Origin: Glossina fuscipes
Taxonomy: Eukaryota; Arthropoda; Insecta; Diptera; Glossinidae
DNA: 64,000 nucleotides
Direction: 5' to 3'
NCBI RefSeq assembly: GCF_014805625.2
Contig: NW_023998431.1
Location: forward strand, 3,149,804-3,213,803
The notes under the pieces are model-generated. The model did not search any database and had not been told where the DNA came from. It saw nothing but the letters and a program-made list of their open reading frames with translations. The position numbers and the translations under genes are program-made. Positions 1-11,700 of the stretch are shown here, piece by piece; positions within the stretch are counted from its first letter, which is position 1, and the number at the start of each line of letters is the position of its first letter.

Positions 1-1020
1 AGGTCATACATTTTCCCATAAACTTATCTTAAGAACAGTGCAGTGAACTTTCTAGTAAGCAGATCACGTTCTTGATTTTCGGTTTCGATGATCTCCCTAT
101 CTCTCGAGTGCTCCTTTAAAATGGTGGTTACCCTTATCTTAATTAAGAAAGCGTTCTCTCCATGAAAATTAAAAGATGTTAAGTTTTCTGAAATGAGGTA
201 AATGCTTACTCTCCCTGTTGCTGGCCGAAGTATATATTTTAGTATTTTGTTGTTTTGTTTAATTTCACGCCTTATGGGATTTTCAGTCTCATCATGTTAT
301 AATGAAAATAAATATTGCTCTTAAACAAAATATTGCCCTTGATCGGTCCGTTTATGCATAACTTTCATATTCTTTATTAAGCAGTTTCTGCTGAAGCTCC
401 TTCTGCTATGGTCGTCTGATATGCTTCACATATATCAATTGGTTTTTTAGGCACGTGGTGCTTTAGTAGGAGTGCCTAATATGGAAAGCTGACGAGTTAT
501 CCCTTTTACAGCACCGAAGGAAAAAAAAAATAGAAAATAGTTGAGAATCCAAAAATCTCCCTAGACATTTTCTTAAATGAGAAAAAGTGAAGGTCCTTTA
601 ATGTACCACTTTCAAGTTAATGGAAGTAAGAGAAGCCATAGTGTAAACTAACTTTTTTTAATTATTATTGATTATTTATTATGTATCTACCTACACGCCT
701 TCCCGACCACCACCGGGCGTATCTTCTGCGACAGGAAAATGAGTGAACGGACTTTTTTTTACTCCATACCAGGGTTTTTATTTTTGCGGCTGGGTATGCT
801 TTTATTTACTCATGAATTTCTCAAGTTTCTCTTCGCAAAATTTGGACTAAGTTTTCCTAATCCTCGTCATTTCTTTGCTTCTTCTCGTTACAATGTTACT
901 CCTATGCGCCAGTTTATCAATGTATTTCACGGCTTATGAATAGTAAGCATAATTAAAAACTTACTTAATTATGTCTTAATTCGAGAAGACCGCCCATTTA
1001 AAAATAAAAGCTTTTTATAT
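1..1020. other. AT-rich stretch, no gene seen
   Basis: There is no long open frame and no recognisable element. The only frame with an ATG (739-939) is 66 codons, rich in Phe and Leu, and has no family signature, so it is not called as a gene. Confidence 0.5.
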
Positions 1021-2275
1021 TTACTGTCGAAGGACATGTTGTCAAAATATTTGCAACGTTCCGAAAGAAATTTCAGAGATCCTATCTGAAATATAAACTT
1101 TTGATCCTCAATCAATTTAACCTATCTGTCTCTCCGTCTGTATAATATCTAGGATGAACATTTTCATGGCCGCAAGAATAAAGACATCGGCTTCAGAATT
1201 TGGTAAAAAGATGAAAGACATTGGGTCCAAATCTCTGCTTTCGAAAACAAAAAAAAAAAAAAAAAAAAAAAAAATTGGATCTTTAGCCCATTACTACATA
1301 AACGATATGAGATATAGCAGTAAAAACTTTCACTTGGAAAAAATCGACCTTGATGCTCACCCAATATTATATAATATAATAAGAGGCAAGAAAATTAAAT
1401 ACGGTCGGGACCGAGTCTTTTATACGAAAAGAGGTAAAAGAACAAAATTCTCATGCTCTATAATATTGGCGGGCGCAATTGATTTCTTCTATTTTCAAAA
1501 TAAAAGTTTTTGGCGCCGCGGTATGTGGGCGTTTATAAGCGTGTCCTTTGAAATGTTTAAGTCAATTACAAATTTTTATACGATATCTTCATCTTCGCTA
1601 ACGGGAGAATGTTTACCACAAATATTACAAAGTTACGCAGACAGACAGATGGACCGACGAACAGGCGGACATGTTTAGGTGCATTCAAGAATTGTACCTG
1701 GCCAAGAATTTGTATAATTTGTGGGGTTTTTGGAACTTGTTTCGGCGTGTTTTAAAGGTATTGAAAAAATATGACAAATTTTTATACACTATAACATTGG
1801 AGGATAGGCGTAGTCAATTTTTTTCATTTTTTGTGCATAGATGTTACAGCATCGCCCATAGAATAGGCGTTTATATTTTTGTACATTTATTTGCGCTATA
1901 CCGTTGAAAAACAGAGGTGTTGTCAATTTACGTGGTGCTGTGCGTTTGTCCTTTGACTGATTTGGCTCATTTTCAATGCCAATCTGCGTGCAAAAACTTC
2001 CAATGTTTCTGCCAAATTTGAAGTCGATAGCTTGATTTTTGCGGCCAGGAAAATGTTTGTTTACAACAGACATTACATACATAGACGGATAGATGGACAT
2101 AGTTAAATCGATTTGGAATTTGATGCTGATCAAGAGTTTTTATGGGCGTTGCAAACCTTTTGACAAAATGAGTGTATACTCCTTATATTTCGGTTATAAA
2201 AAAAAAAAAAAAAAAAAACAGGTGCCATAAAAGACCCATTTGCAGCTGAATATAATTTTCTCACTCGTTATTAAT
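1020..2275 (-). repeat. Family A repeat, near-complete copy plus fragment
   Basis: The stretch 1395-2275 matches, block by block, other copies in this window (31365-32110, 32820-33340, 51165-52010). Shared blocks include GGGAGAATGTTTACCA, CAAATTTGAAGTCGATAGC and two separate arrays of the GTCCGTCTGTC type. The right end reads as the reverse of the TTTTATACCC terminus near 2195, followed by an A-run and a short outer segment to about 2275. A separate fragment of the same family lies at 1020-1200. Open frames at 1154-1678, 1671-1907 and 1789-2133 lie inside the repeat and include poly-K tracts from A-runs; I treat them as chance frames. Confidence 0.6.
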
Positions 2276-3061
2276 GGCACAATTCAATGATGTGATTCTC
2301 TTATCGGATGTGTGAAGCGCGCATATCGGAGATTACGAGAATAGCACATGATCAAAAAAAAACAAAAGCTCATATGCAAGCGTAGTATTTCTCGACTCCT
2401 TTATCTACCTTGGAAGTATTGGTGGTGGAACATATTCCAATCCATCATTCTCTAATAAATTTGTACCATAAAATTTGCGATAATTGGTTTTTCAAGAAGG
2501 AGGTGAAACATAGCTTTTTCATTTATTTATTTTTTAACAGCAGAACTCATCATTAATCAATTAGTAAAACAACAACAGTTTCTTGAAAACATTTTTTTTT
2601 TTTTTCTAATTTAAAATGTGCTTAAATGAGAATGTCTGGTTGTCCAAGCGACCAACACAGCTTTTTTTTTGCAGTTTTCAAAGTAATCCAAAAATGTGGA
2701 TGTGCCAATATTCACATATTCTTTAGTAAAAAATGTATTCTATGTATTACGTGCGTTTGCGTTCGTTTTTTTTTTTTTTTGGAATATATTCCAATAAAGT
2801 TTTTAATTATTTTGTTTGTCACCCATAAAAAGTGCAATTTTCTGGTTTTTCGTTTTATTTTTAAAATATTTGTTGTTTACCTCTTTTTCTACTGATAATA
2901 AGTAACAGTAAAAAAAAACTTAAAACCTGACATAATAGCCAGTAAAATATTCACGTTAAACGAAGTAATATATATATATATATATATCAATGCTTTACTA
3001 TAAATATGAATAAAACGAAAGACAGAAAAAGAAAAACTTTCAGCAGAAGAAACAAATAGAA
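2276..3061. other. AT-rich spacer with a TA microsatellite
   Basis: This stretch has homopolymer T and A runs and a TA run at about 2967-2987. No gene or recognisable element is seen. Confidence 0.5.
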
Positions 3062-3069
3062 AAGCGAAT

Positions 3070-3233
3070 CCGCCTGAGTGGCCGAGTACGCAAGAATCTC
3101 GAGCAGCAACTCCGTGGTCGTGGGTTCAAATCTCAAGTGCGGTAAAGTTTTTTAATAAAGCCGAAAGCCTTTAGATGCTAGTGCTTTAAGACTTAGGTCT
3201 CAGAATTCATTCCCCGGCTATATTAATAATAAT
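3070..3233 (+). mobile_element. tRNA-derived SINE, complete, with target-site duplication
   Basis: The 5' part resembles a class II tRNA (Leu/Ser-like) head. It has a box A-like GAGTGGCCGAGT near 3076 and a box B-like GGTTCAAATCTC near 3124. Outer bases CCGC (3070) and GCGG (about 3141) can pair as an acceptor-stem remnant. The body is about 90 bp of non-tRNA sequence ending in an (AAT)n tail. The 9 bases AAGCGAATC occur at the 5' junction (3062-3070) and again straight after the tail (3234-3242), which is the mark of target-primed insertion. A related copy lies in reverse at about 4337-4596. SINEs carry no protein and depend on a partner LINE, which I did not find here. Confidence 0.75.
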
Positions 3234-3439
3234 AAGCGAATCTTATAAAACTCCTATCCTATCCATCTCCATCTCTGGCAAATGTATCGGAAAACGTAAA
3301 CAAATTTAAGCCCGATAGAGGGAATTCTTATAGCGTTATTTATAGAAGAAGATTTTTGGTTATGAAAACGTGAAACGATTATGTACAGTACACTTTGGCC
3401 ACCTGCAAGCTATTCGTTCTATTTCTTAGTTTAACTTAC

Positions 3440-3860
3440 CTATTACAAAGTCAATGTTATGCCAAGCATGAGGGGGGAAATATTCAATCTGTCGAAATTT
3501 TTTCAGTGCACAGAACGAAGCTCCCGAGACCTCATAAGGTATATATATGTACATATTTTTAATCAGCACTTAATTGCCATTTAAGCATGTCCGCCTGTCT
3601 GCCGGGTCGCAAAAATGCAGCAATCGGCTTCAAATTTGGAGAGAGAATGCAGCCGTAGCACAACATAACCTGACTTTAGCCTTGTTTTAATCGTTGGTTA
3701 TAAACCACAATAAATGCAGTGACAAAAATTTTTGTTTTATATTCTACTGATTGTCCTGGAGCACCTGTACAAAAACGGAAAATTCGGCCACGCCTATTCA
3801 ATATTATAGAATATTAAAATTTCGTTCTATTATCAAAACGGAATACTAAGCTCGGTAATG
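3440..3860 (+). repeat. Family A repeat fragment
   Basis: It contains CTCATAAGGTATATATATG, then AGCATGTCCGCCTGTCTG, a CGGCTTCAAATTTGG block and a CACGCCTATTCAATATTATAG block, in the same order as in the longer family A copies. It is diverged and truncated at both ends. Confidence 0.5.
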
Positions 3861-4336
3861 GGTCTAGAGAGATCATAATAGTTTTTCAATTTGAATTTCA
3901 ATTTCAACTTATTCTGTAACTAAAGAGCTCAGATAAACCTCAAATCCATGCATTATTGTTATGCAGTTTAATATAAATATGTTTTCAATGTGCAAGTAAA
4001 TTATATAACTCTGTAGTTATACGCGTAAGGTCTGTTAGGATGCTTATAAAAAAATCTCTCATGGATAAGAGATCATTGCCAATACATAGTTTCAGACTAT
4101 TCCAAGTAATGAAGCATTGCCCAAAAGCAAATAGCCGACGCCGCTGGCAATAGTTCTTAGATTTGATGGGAGATTGTTTCGACAACGAACGCAACACGCT
4201 TATTGCAACAAATGACTTTCCACCGGCTAATGTCCGTGATAAGGGAAATGACAATTTGGAGACTGCTACTAGATAAATGTACATGTAGATATTATAGTAT
4301 GTGGATAAAATAGCAAAGTCTTAACTCAAGGGTTTT

Positions 4337-4596
4337 TATTATTATTATTATTTTTTTTTTAATATGACCAACCATTCGGGGGATGCGCCCTATTTGGGTG
4401 ACAGGAAAAAGAAAGGCATAGAGAATTGGTGACCACAGCCTAGCGAATGAATGTATGTCCAATCGATGAGAATGCTATGCATTATAAGCTGACTCATATG
4501 ATCTACGGGCAATGAAAACCCTATTGCACTTGAGATTTGAACGCGCGACAGCCGATTTGGTAGTCGCGATTCTTACTAATTCGGCTACTCAGACGG
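4337..4596 (-). mobile_element. tRNA-derived SINE, second copy, reverse strand
   Basis: Read on the minus strand it begins CACCGTCTGAGTAGCCGAA, keeps the box B-like GTTCAAATCTCAAGTGC shared with the copy at 3070, and ends in an A-run plus (AAT)n tail (plus-strand T/TTA run at about 4337-4362). The body is about 100 bp longer than in the first copy, so either the first copy is internally deleted or they are subfamilies. No clear target duplication could be seen. An unidentified 99-codon minus frame at 3985-4284 lies between this and the preceding repeat and has no recognised domain. Confidence 0.6.
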
Positions 4597-5680
4597 TGAT
4601 CTTTAAGAAAGAATCTTAAGAAAGGATAAGAGAATACATGATGTCAGAGATATAAAGCGCCCGATTTTATGGATAAATAAATGATTTTAATTTAGTAATA
4701 AGATCATATTTAAGAAGATATTCAGTAACCAGGTCAGGTAGACATTTAGATTGTAGTGTTGCGCAAAATTAGATCAACCTTTGCGTTCGCCATAAGTAAA
4801 TTATAAAATAACATAGCCTAATATACAGGGAGAAAATCGTAGGATTATCCTGTCAAGGGCCACTTAATTTTCACCTTTTTGTTGACTACCATCCTCTACT
4901 TGGACTCAGTCCTTTTTTGTTTATTTTTTCTTTTTTCTACCTTGAATTTGAACCAAATTTGGTATTCATGATATAGGATTGAAAACGTAAAGAGGTAAAC
5001 GGTAAATAAAGCCACTGCATGCGTAGTTTCATTTAACAAATTATATCATTTTAAAGATAAAAAGATATTATCTCTCTTCGATTAAAAGAAAACTGAAATT
5101 TATTATCTACCTAAAAAGGGAAAAATGCGTGCAGAGTATCTAAAATTTTGATTTTGGAAATAAATTATTTTTGTTTTGATGACATGGCTTTTAAGTTAAA
5201 TATCTTGCAATATCTTCCTTAATTATTTTGTAACGTATGTGTGAAGGTTTTTCCATTCATTTGTTGTGCATTTTGGAAACCTTGCTCACCTCATACATCA
5301 CCAGAGATTGCCAATATTATGTTGTTCATTATAAATATATATTTTTATATTATATATTTAACTGTTCGATAAAACAATTGATGCTTGCATAAAATAAGAT
5401 ATTAAAAAGAAAACAAGTAGAAAAATTACGATTGGCCGTTACCCTGAAAAAGACTTAAGAAATGGAAAGGAACTATATCTTTGGATAAAAGAAAGAGAGT
5501 CAATGTTTTGAAAATTTTCCATCTGTTCGCCCATGAAATCTTGTGAAAGAGCTCGACAAAATAAAATGAAATTTATGGAAGTTGGCGCGTCGCCTGTTTC
5601 GAAAAATCATATTTTGAAACATACGTGTTTAAAGGCCTGTATAAGGTCTACGGCACTTGTGGTACGTGAGTATATTAAGT
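4597..5680. other. AT-rich spacer, nothing recognised
   Basis: No long frame, repeat terminus or RNA-like fold stands out. Confidence 0.5.
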
Positions 5681-5960
5681 TCGGGCGAATGTACGAACCA
5701 CCCAGAACGAGTTGAGATAGACCACTTTTTATTATACCAATCGATTCTAAATCACTGCACTCAAAATTTTTCTGTCCTTCTGTCCTTCGGTCGGCCTGTT
5801 TTATTTTCTTACGTTCAACGGAGCGGCTCCAATTTTTGAAATATTTTCATGAAATATGGTACACGAATATAACTTGGAACGCTATCGAAATTGGTCCGGA
5901 TCGCACCACTTTTTCGAGCACTCATCTTAATAAAGACTTATTTTGAAAATTCGTTATATG
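5680..5960 (+). repeat. Family B repeat fragment
   Basis: It carries the family B string of blocks: TTGAGATAGACCACTTTTTATTATACCGATCG-like sequence, a GTCCTTCGGTCGGCC-type CTGTC array, CAACGGAGCGGCTCC, an ATTTTCATGAAAT block and a final CACCACTTTTTCGAGCACTC block. The same order is seen at 9960-10260, 25740-26060 and 29920-30332. The short frames here (5533-5715, 5657-5839) are chance frames. Confidence 0.5.
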
Positions 5961-6037
5961 AATAGCTATCTTTTTATCTTTATATTGCAATCTCCGGGAC
6001 CACAAAAGTGCTTTTCATGCTTTAAAAGAAGTCTCTT

Positions 6038-6364
6038 TTGCTGAGGCGAAAATTTAATAACCAAATTCATAGTTCATATCAAAAACTGTATCCCAAAATT
6101 TTATTCGCTCGGCAGAAGTCATTGAAAGCTCTGCAATCAGGTCGTCGTCGTCGTTGCCCCCCCCTCCCGGCTCCACTGCATATCTATAAAAAGGCCGTCT
6201 CAATGGAGCTGCATTACTATAGAAATGCTTACAAATTATTTAAGGATATTAAAAATCCAGAGTTAAGAGAACATAAGGCTGTGTATGACTTCTCTTCCGG
6301 AAATTATTTGGTGAGATTTAAGGGAACAATAAGAAATTTCGAAAAAATAATTAATTGCCAGTAA
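6038..6364 (+). other. Unidentified 108-codon open frame, doubtful
   Basis: The frame has a basic start, an Arg/Pro patch from a CGTCGTCGTCGT run and a C-terminal half (from the internal Met near 6201) with balanced composition including FKDIKNPELREHKAVYDFSS. It starts at a TTG here, not ATG. No domain is recognised, and no matching exon or splice site was identified. It could be an exon remnant, retroelement debris or chance. It is recorded because the second half reads less like AT-noise than other frames nearby. Confidence 0.15.
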
Positions 6365-7420
6365 TGAATTGTTTCCACATATTCTAAGAAATCCAAAGCA
6401 TCTATTAAAGAATAAGTGTGAGCAACGCGTATCCCCGTGCCCCCAACCCCCCCGGCCTTAAACAAAACGCAAATAGTATTTGAAAAATTTACAAATTTAT
6501 TTACTTTCCTTTCATTTATTATAAATTTTTTTTTTCGTTTTATTGAAAAGCTCTAAACAACGTCATATGTTAAAATTAACTATGAATAAATATTTGAAAA
6601 AAATGTATAAAAATTTATTAAGAGTTAAGTTAGAAAACAGAAATGGGAAAAAAACAAAAAGAAGGAAAAAAAACAAAGAGAAAATATTTAACATATTTGA
6701 ACAGATATTTTTATTGTGAATCATTGAAGTATAAAATTAAGTAAATAAATATTGCCATTAACATATTTTTGACATATTATTATTATTGTTCGCAAAATAT
6801 TGTAATTTTCATTTTAATAAGCTTCATTTTTTCGTATCATTGATAATTGAGATAATGATATATTCTTTTAAATATTAATAATAATAATAATAATAATAAT
6901 ACATGGTATGTTGCTGCTGCTTCCCGCAATATTACACTCATATAACTCATTTGTGCGAATATGATTTATTTGTTTTATTTTCTAATTCGAGTTTTCCATT
7001 ACAATTTTTATTAATATTTATTAGCGCATTGTTATGACCGTAGCAAATTAAACTTGTTTGTTTAATAAACGGTTGCTTATTATTACTATTAGTTTAAATC
7101 ATTCAAACATCAAGTTTTCATCAACCCGAAAACTTAATTTATAGATTTTTTTTTTTGCTATAGTAGACATAAGCCACCACTGGTGGCTGTTGTGCAAACA
7201 CAAATAATCGGATCTTTCTGTTTAGGCAGGCGTTTATTAACGTAACGTAATGATATACGTATTTTATGAAATTGAAGTGCAAGATATATTGCTTAACTAC
7301 TATATTAATGATAAATAACGTGTTATTCATTCAAGTAGAGTAAGTAAGTTATTCTATTTAGCGTATTTTCGTATAAGAACGGGTGGACACATGACTTAAC
7401 ATAACTAGAATAAGTCTGTT
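6365..7420. other. AT-rich spacer with an AAT/ATA microsatellite
   Basis: An (AAT)n run of about nine units lies near 6873-6902. No SINE head is visible upstream of it. The stretch is otherwise A/T-rich with no gene. Confidence 0.45.
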
Positions 7421-7424
7421 TGTT

Positions 7425-7700
7425 TTTATAACCATCACAACCAAAAGGTGACGGGTATATTTATTTTGTGGAAACGTTTGCAACGCCCAGAAGAAAGCGT
7501 TTTAGATACGCGAAAAAAAATATATATATTCTCGATTGGTATCAAATTCTATATGGATTAAAGCATGTCCGTCTGTGTCCGTCCGTCCAGTGAGAAGTAG
7601 TGAGCAAATTTTGAGAACTATAAACATATCTTACATTCGTCAGAAGCCAGAACTAAACCAAAATATTAGTTTGGAATGAAAGGGATTAAAATCCCAATCG
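7425..7700 (+). repeat. Family A repeat, left-end fragment
   Basis: It begins near TTTATAACCATCAC, a decayed form of the TTTTATACCC terminus. GGTGACGGGTATATTTATTTTG, AACGTTTGCAACGCCC and CATGTCCGTCTGTGTCCG-type blocks follow in the family A order. It fades out after about 7700. Confidence 0.55.
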
Positions 7701-7744
7701 GAGAGTGTCCAATAACTGATAAAAATGAATATTATTTTGTACGT

Positions 7745-7825
7745 ATTATAGAGAAGGAGAGAGGGAGAGAAAGGAAGGGAGAGATAGAAAGGATGATGAG
7801 ATTGAGAGAGAGAGAGAGCGGGCCG
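7745..7825. repeat. Purine-rich (GA)n tract
   Basis: About 80 bases are almost entirely A and G on the plus strand, with repeated GAGA and GGGA units. This is low-complexity sequence. Confidence 0.8.
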
Positions 7826-8006
7826 GTGGGGGGATAGGGATATTAATATCGATTAGATTGATGCAAAAAGTGATTTCGAATCGATCGATACATGGAAAGG
7901 TGAGTCTATGTCAAATTGGAATAGAGCACCGCAAGTGGAATAGAGTATAAAAAAGTATAATAAGACTTTTTGCCGTCGTTAAGGTGATTCTTTTGATATT
8001 CGTCTT

Positions 8007-8008
<2 letters not shown>

Positions 8009-8052
<44 letters not shown>
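8009..8052. repeat. (CA)22 microsatellite
   Basis: A perfect run of 22 CA units, a likely length-variable marker. Frames crossing it give a poly-Cys/Val peptide and are not genes. Confidence 0.95.
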
Positions 8053-8054
<2 letters not shown>

Positions 8055-9079
8055 AAATGAAATGTATTATATTAATTGTGGACATGTTGGCGGTCCGGGT
8101 GAGGGGTTTCACTACTAATACTTTAAAATATTTGCCAATGTTTGACGTTTGTTATTTCAATATTTCTCATAGGACATAAGTTAAAGTTTTCTACATATTG
8201 TGAGTGCGTTTCGGGACGAATTCCGTTTATGGAGTTAACTAGATCTTGAAAAGATTTTCTTAAATGTTTGCTTCAGACTATTTTCAATCACGTATAGTGA
8301 TCTTGCACCTGCGAGTTTTCCACAAACAAGTGATGAACGGTCATATGGAATGAGTAAATTAACTGAGGATATTAGATATGTCGTCAATTATATGCGTATT
8401 TCGCTCAAAGGTATATTTGAGTTATTTGGATAGATAGAGAGATAGATAGAGAGATAGAAATATAGAGAGGAATATTAATATCCTTGGATCTAAGAGAGCT
8501 TTTTTATAAAATTTTTGATGTTCAACGTTTTCATTAAAGTTATAAATATACATATAAATCATATAATCTGACTGACCTACTAATTAAGTTTTTTGTTTTT
8601 GAGACACTTCAAATTCATTTCAGTTTTGTTTTTTTTTGATTACATTATTAATAATGTTTACATTGATAAGCTTAAGCTAGTTTATAATTTATCAATGCTT
8701 ATAGAAAATATACTTCCAACGCTGAGTAAAGATTAAGATCATCATCAAATGAATCATAAAATACAATCAATGCGATATTATCAGCTACCTAAAATATAAT
8801 ATTGTTACGTAAAAACGCTCATTTTTCCGGTTTTACAGTTTCGTCAAAATATTTTTGAGATTAAGAGCCGTCTTCTAGCCTTGCGACCGGTCGATTACTC
8901 TGGTTACAAGAGAAAAAAATATAGTTTCTTTTCCATAAGTTTTGTGACTTTTTATCAATTTAATTATTTTGAAGCAAGAGTCCCAATAAAAGCTCTCGGA
9001 CGTCAATTTTGTTACAAAACAAGGTTAATAAGTGACTATAATCCCCAATCTGTCCATGATGTTACTCTATAAATTCGTG
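8053..9079. other. AT-rich spacer
   Basis: It contains GATA-type runs (8430-8460) and A/T-rich sequence. No gene is seen; the 63-codon frame at 8881 has no family signature. Confidence 0.45.
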
Positions 9080-9310
9080 TCACTGAACTGTGATTTTTAG
9101 GATAGCTAGATAGGTTTTATTAACTTGTTCCGAAACAAATTTCTTCCTTTTTTTTTTTCTACAATAAAAGACGTTTTTCTTATAATGACGTTTCACATCG
9201 ATAAGTTTAACATGCACATCAAAATTGCCAGATCGAAATTTTGTAAACCAATTTTTGCGCCGGCGTTCCATCAATATATCTCCTCCACACACATTGGACA
9301 ATTTGTTTCG
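9080..9310 (-). mobile_element. Mariner transposase fragment (N-terminal HTH region)
   Basis: On the minus strand the frame contains GDILMERRRKNWFTKFRSGN followed by FDV. Mariner transposases carry a conserved NWF-x-KF-RSG-x-FD motif between the two helix-turn-helix units of the DNA-binding domain. Only about 40 residues align before the frame becomes Lys-rich noise. No catalytic domain is visible downstream, so this is a dead relic. Cecropia- or Hsmar1-type mariners are the nearest by motif, but the subfamily cannot be fixed from so short a piece. Confidence 0.6.
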
Positions 9311-9859
9311 TGCTTGAAAAGTATCCTTACACTTTCGATACTAAAAAATTAAAATATGCCGTAAATGCTGCTTCTAACTTTTCATAATTGAAAGGGCACC
9401 AGACAACAGCTGCTGTTTCGAAATTTTTCATAGGCAGGTATTGCTATATTAGTTATCAAAGTATGTAATGATTATAGGCCTGTGAAAGAATTAAGTCTTT
9501 TGTTGGGAGAAAAACCGAAATTACTTTCTGAACAATCTAACACTTACAATTCCAGTTCGATTATCACAATTCAATTATTTTCGCTTCCGCATCTATTCTC
9601 CTTATATACCTTATACGCCCTGCTTGCTGCCGCAATTTCCCAATACCAAATTTCGTAGGGGCATTATCGTGTTAATCTCTTTTCTTTTGCGAATATTTGT
9701 TAATATTTCCACCAATCGCCGACCAATCAAGGCTGCATTTACTTTATTACATCGCCAGATAAAATCATCATGAATTTGTATTCAATTTTAACACTTTAAA
9801 GACATTTAAGAACAATTAGGGAGCTCTTTAATAAATGAAGACATTTCAAGTAGCTCGGA

Positions 9860-10270
9860 GGATTATATGAGAGCGTTTGCAATCCCTCATGACTTGTGTT
9901 ACAAAAAAATAATAACAATGCGCGGATATATGCAATACTTTGAAGGGCTTATTTTGATCGATTCAGAATCACATTCAGAATCATATTCTGAATCGATTTA
10001 TGCTTGTCTGTTCGCCTGCCCGTGTGATGTGCGTACACTTATATTTTTTGCTCAATCTACGGGTGTCAATTATTGCGTATGATGATATTATACCAATGAA
10101 AGTTGTTATTCTGACGTGTTTTGCCCCGAGAACGGACGAAAATGATTCAGGTCGGACCACTTTCTCGGTCTTATACGCATATAACTCCTTATTTTAAGAA
10201 ATCAGAAGTTTTGTGTAAATAACTGTGACGTGGTGTAGGATATCTAATTGTGTGCCGTCACCCATGACTA
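9860..10270 (+). repeat. Family B repeat fragment with right end
   Basis: It contains CTGTTCGCCTGCCCG, a GGTCGGACCACTTTCTCGG block and ends with GTGGTGTAGGATATCTAA near 10230-10250. That end is the family B terminus seen also at 15013, 30290 and 36825. Confidence 0.5.
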
Positions 10271-10499
10271 TGTAGTTTTGATTGATTTTCATATTGTTTT
10301 GATAAACCGAATTTTTAATGTGAAGGCCGCCACTCATTTTCCCAAATAATTAACATGGAAATGCAAACCTTTTTCTTCGTATTGCATTCGAAATCTTTCA
10401 AGAGCAGAAACGAACGTAATTTAAAAAATGCACTCATGAGCTTTCCCGGCTAATTTTCTTTGAAGCAAGCTTTAAGGATTTTTAACTAATTTCAGCCAC

Positions 10500-10641
10500 A
10501 GACGGAATCAATATTCGGAAATGTTTCAAACTCAGTGATTTATCACTTAATACCATAAAGAAAATCAATCAGACGGAATCAATATTCGAAAATGTTTCAA
10601 ACTCAGTGATTTATCATTTAATACCATAAAGAAAATCAATC
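10500..10641. repeat. Recent 71-bp tandem duplication
   Basis: Two head-to-tail copies (10500-10570 and 10571-10641), both starting AGACGGAATCAATATTCG, differ at about two bases. The near-identity points to a young duplication. It has no coding potential. Confidence 0.9.
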
Positions 10642-11700
10642 TTTTATAAATACTATAAAATATTTTATATTGTACCTCAGTGAAAGTTCAATAAACATCT
10701 GCGATAGAAAAAGCGAACAGAAGAAGAACGAAACCGTTTTGACGGGGCTAAGAAGTTTTTTGCTTTCAATAGATTCACTTTTCACAATTCTCTTTGGCTC
10801 CTCTATATATGTAATTAATACTTCAATTGCATAATCGATGTAAACTTTGTGTCAACTATGTGATTTTTTTTTTTTTTTTTTGTTTTTCTCTTTACAACGA
10901 TTTTCAAGTGAGATTTTTTTCTTAATAAATATATATTTATTGGCGAAAGGCAAGAACGAAGTAAAACAAATGATACTTTGGACTCTTATTACTAATTAAT
11001 AACTAGAGAAAAGTACAACTTTGATTTATTGATCGATGTCGACTAAACTTAATTAATAATAATAGAATTCAAAGTAATTTAGTTTCTTCGAAACATTTGC
11101 TTTTATTTGTATGTATGTGGTGCATTCAGTTAAAAAGAAAAAAAGCTTAACAGTAAATACAAAGTAAATGCTCACTAGGGTCATCATAGTTAAAACTTGA
11201 ACGAAGTACATACGCAAGTTTCAATATATTGAAATGAAATTCTAAAAATTGCGATAAAATCATCAAGAATACGTAAAAATAAAACAAACAAAGCAAACAA
11301 TTAAGAGTATAAGCACTTAAGGTAACTTTTAATCATTAATTACTTCAACTATTTGCATATATATTGCCGCTTGGAAAGTAAGAGAAAGCTAAAATCGCTT
11401 TACTGAAATGCAAAATAAATGCCTAGCAGCTAAAACTTACTCTGTAGGACTGGAATGTTTGCAAAAAGCAACACTGTGTTCCGCCTGAACATCTACCGCT
11501 CAGGAGCATTAACATTAATAAATGATTCTGAATAGTTCTGATGACTGCTTGCGTCGTTTGCTCGTTTTTCTTTTTCAAATTCGCAATACGAAAATAAATG
11601 TAAAAACAAAAAAAGGAAAAAGGTGTGGATCATTTAAAAATGTTCCTATTACTACTCATGTAATATATAAAACAAAAGGCATGTATTTTTTAAGTTGATT
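10642..11700. other. AT-rich spacer
   Basis: It holds homopolymer T and A runs (for example near 10865) and no recognisable gene or element. Confidence 0.5.

Noticed and set aside
1154..1907. Open frames of 174 and 78 codons
   Set aside because: They lie in a family A repeat and cross an A-run that reads as poly-Lys; other copies of the repeat do not keep the frames.
3070..3150. A functional tRNA gene
   Set aside because: The arms pair poorly, the anticodon loop cannot be placed, and a tail plus target duplication show a SINE.
7906..8112. Cys/Val-rich small peptide
   Set aside because: It is the translation of the (CA)22 microsatellite.
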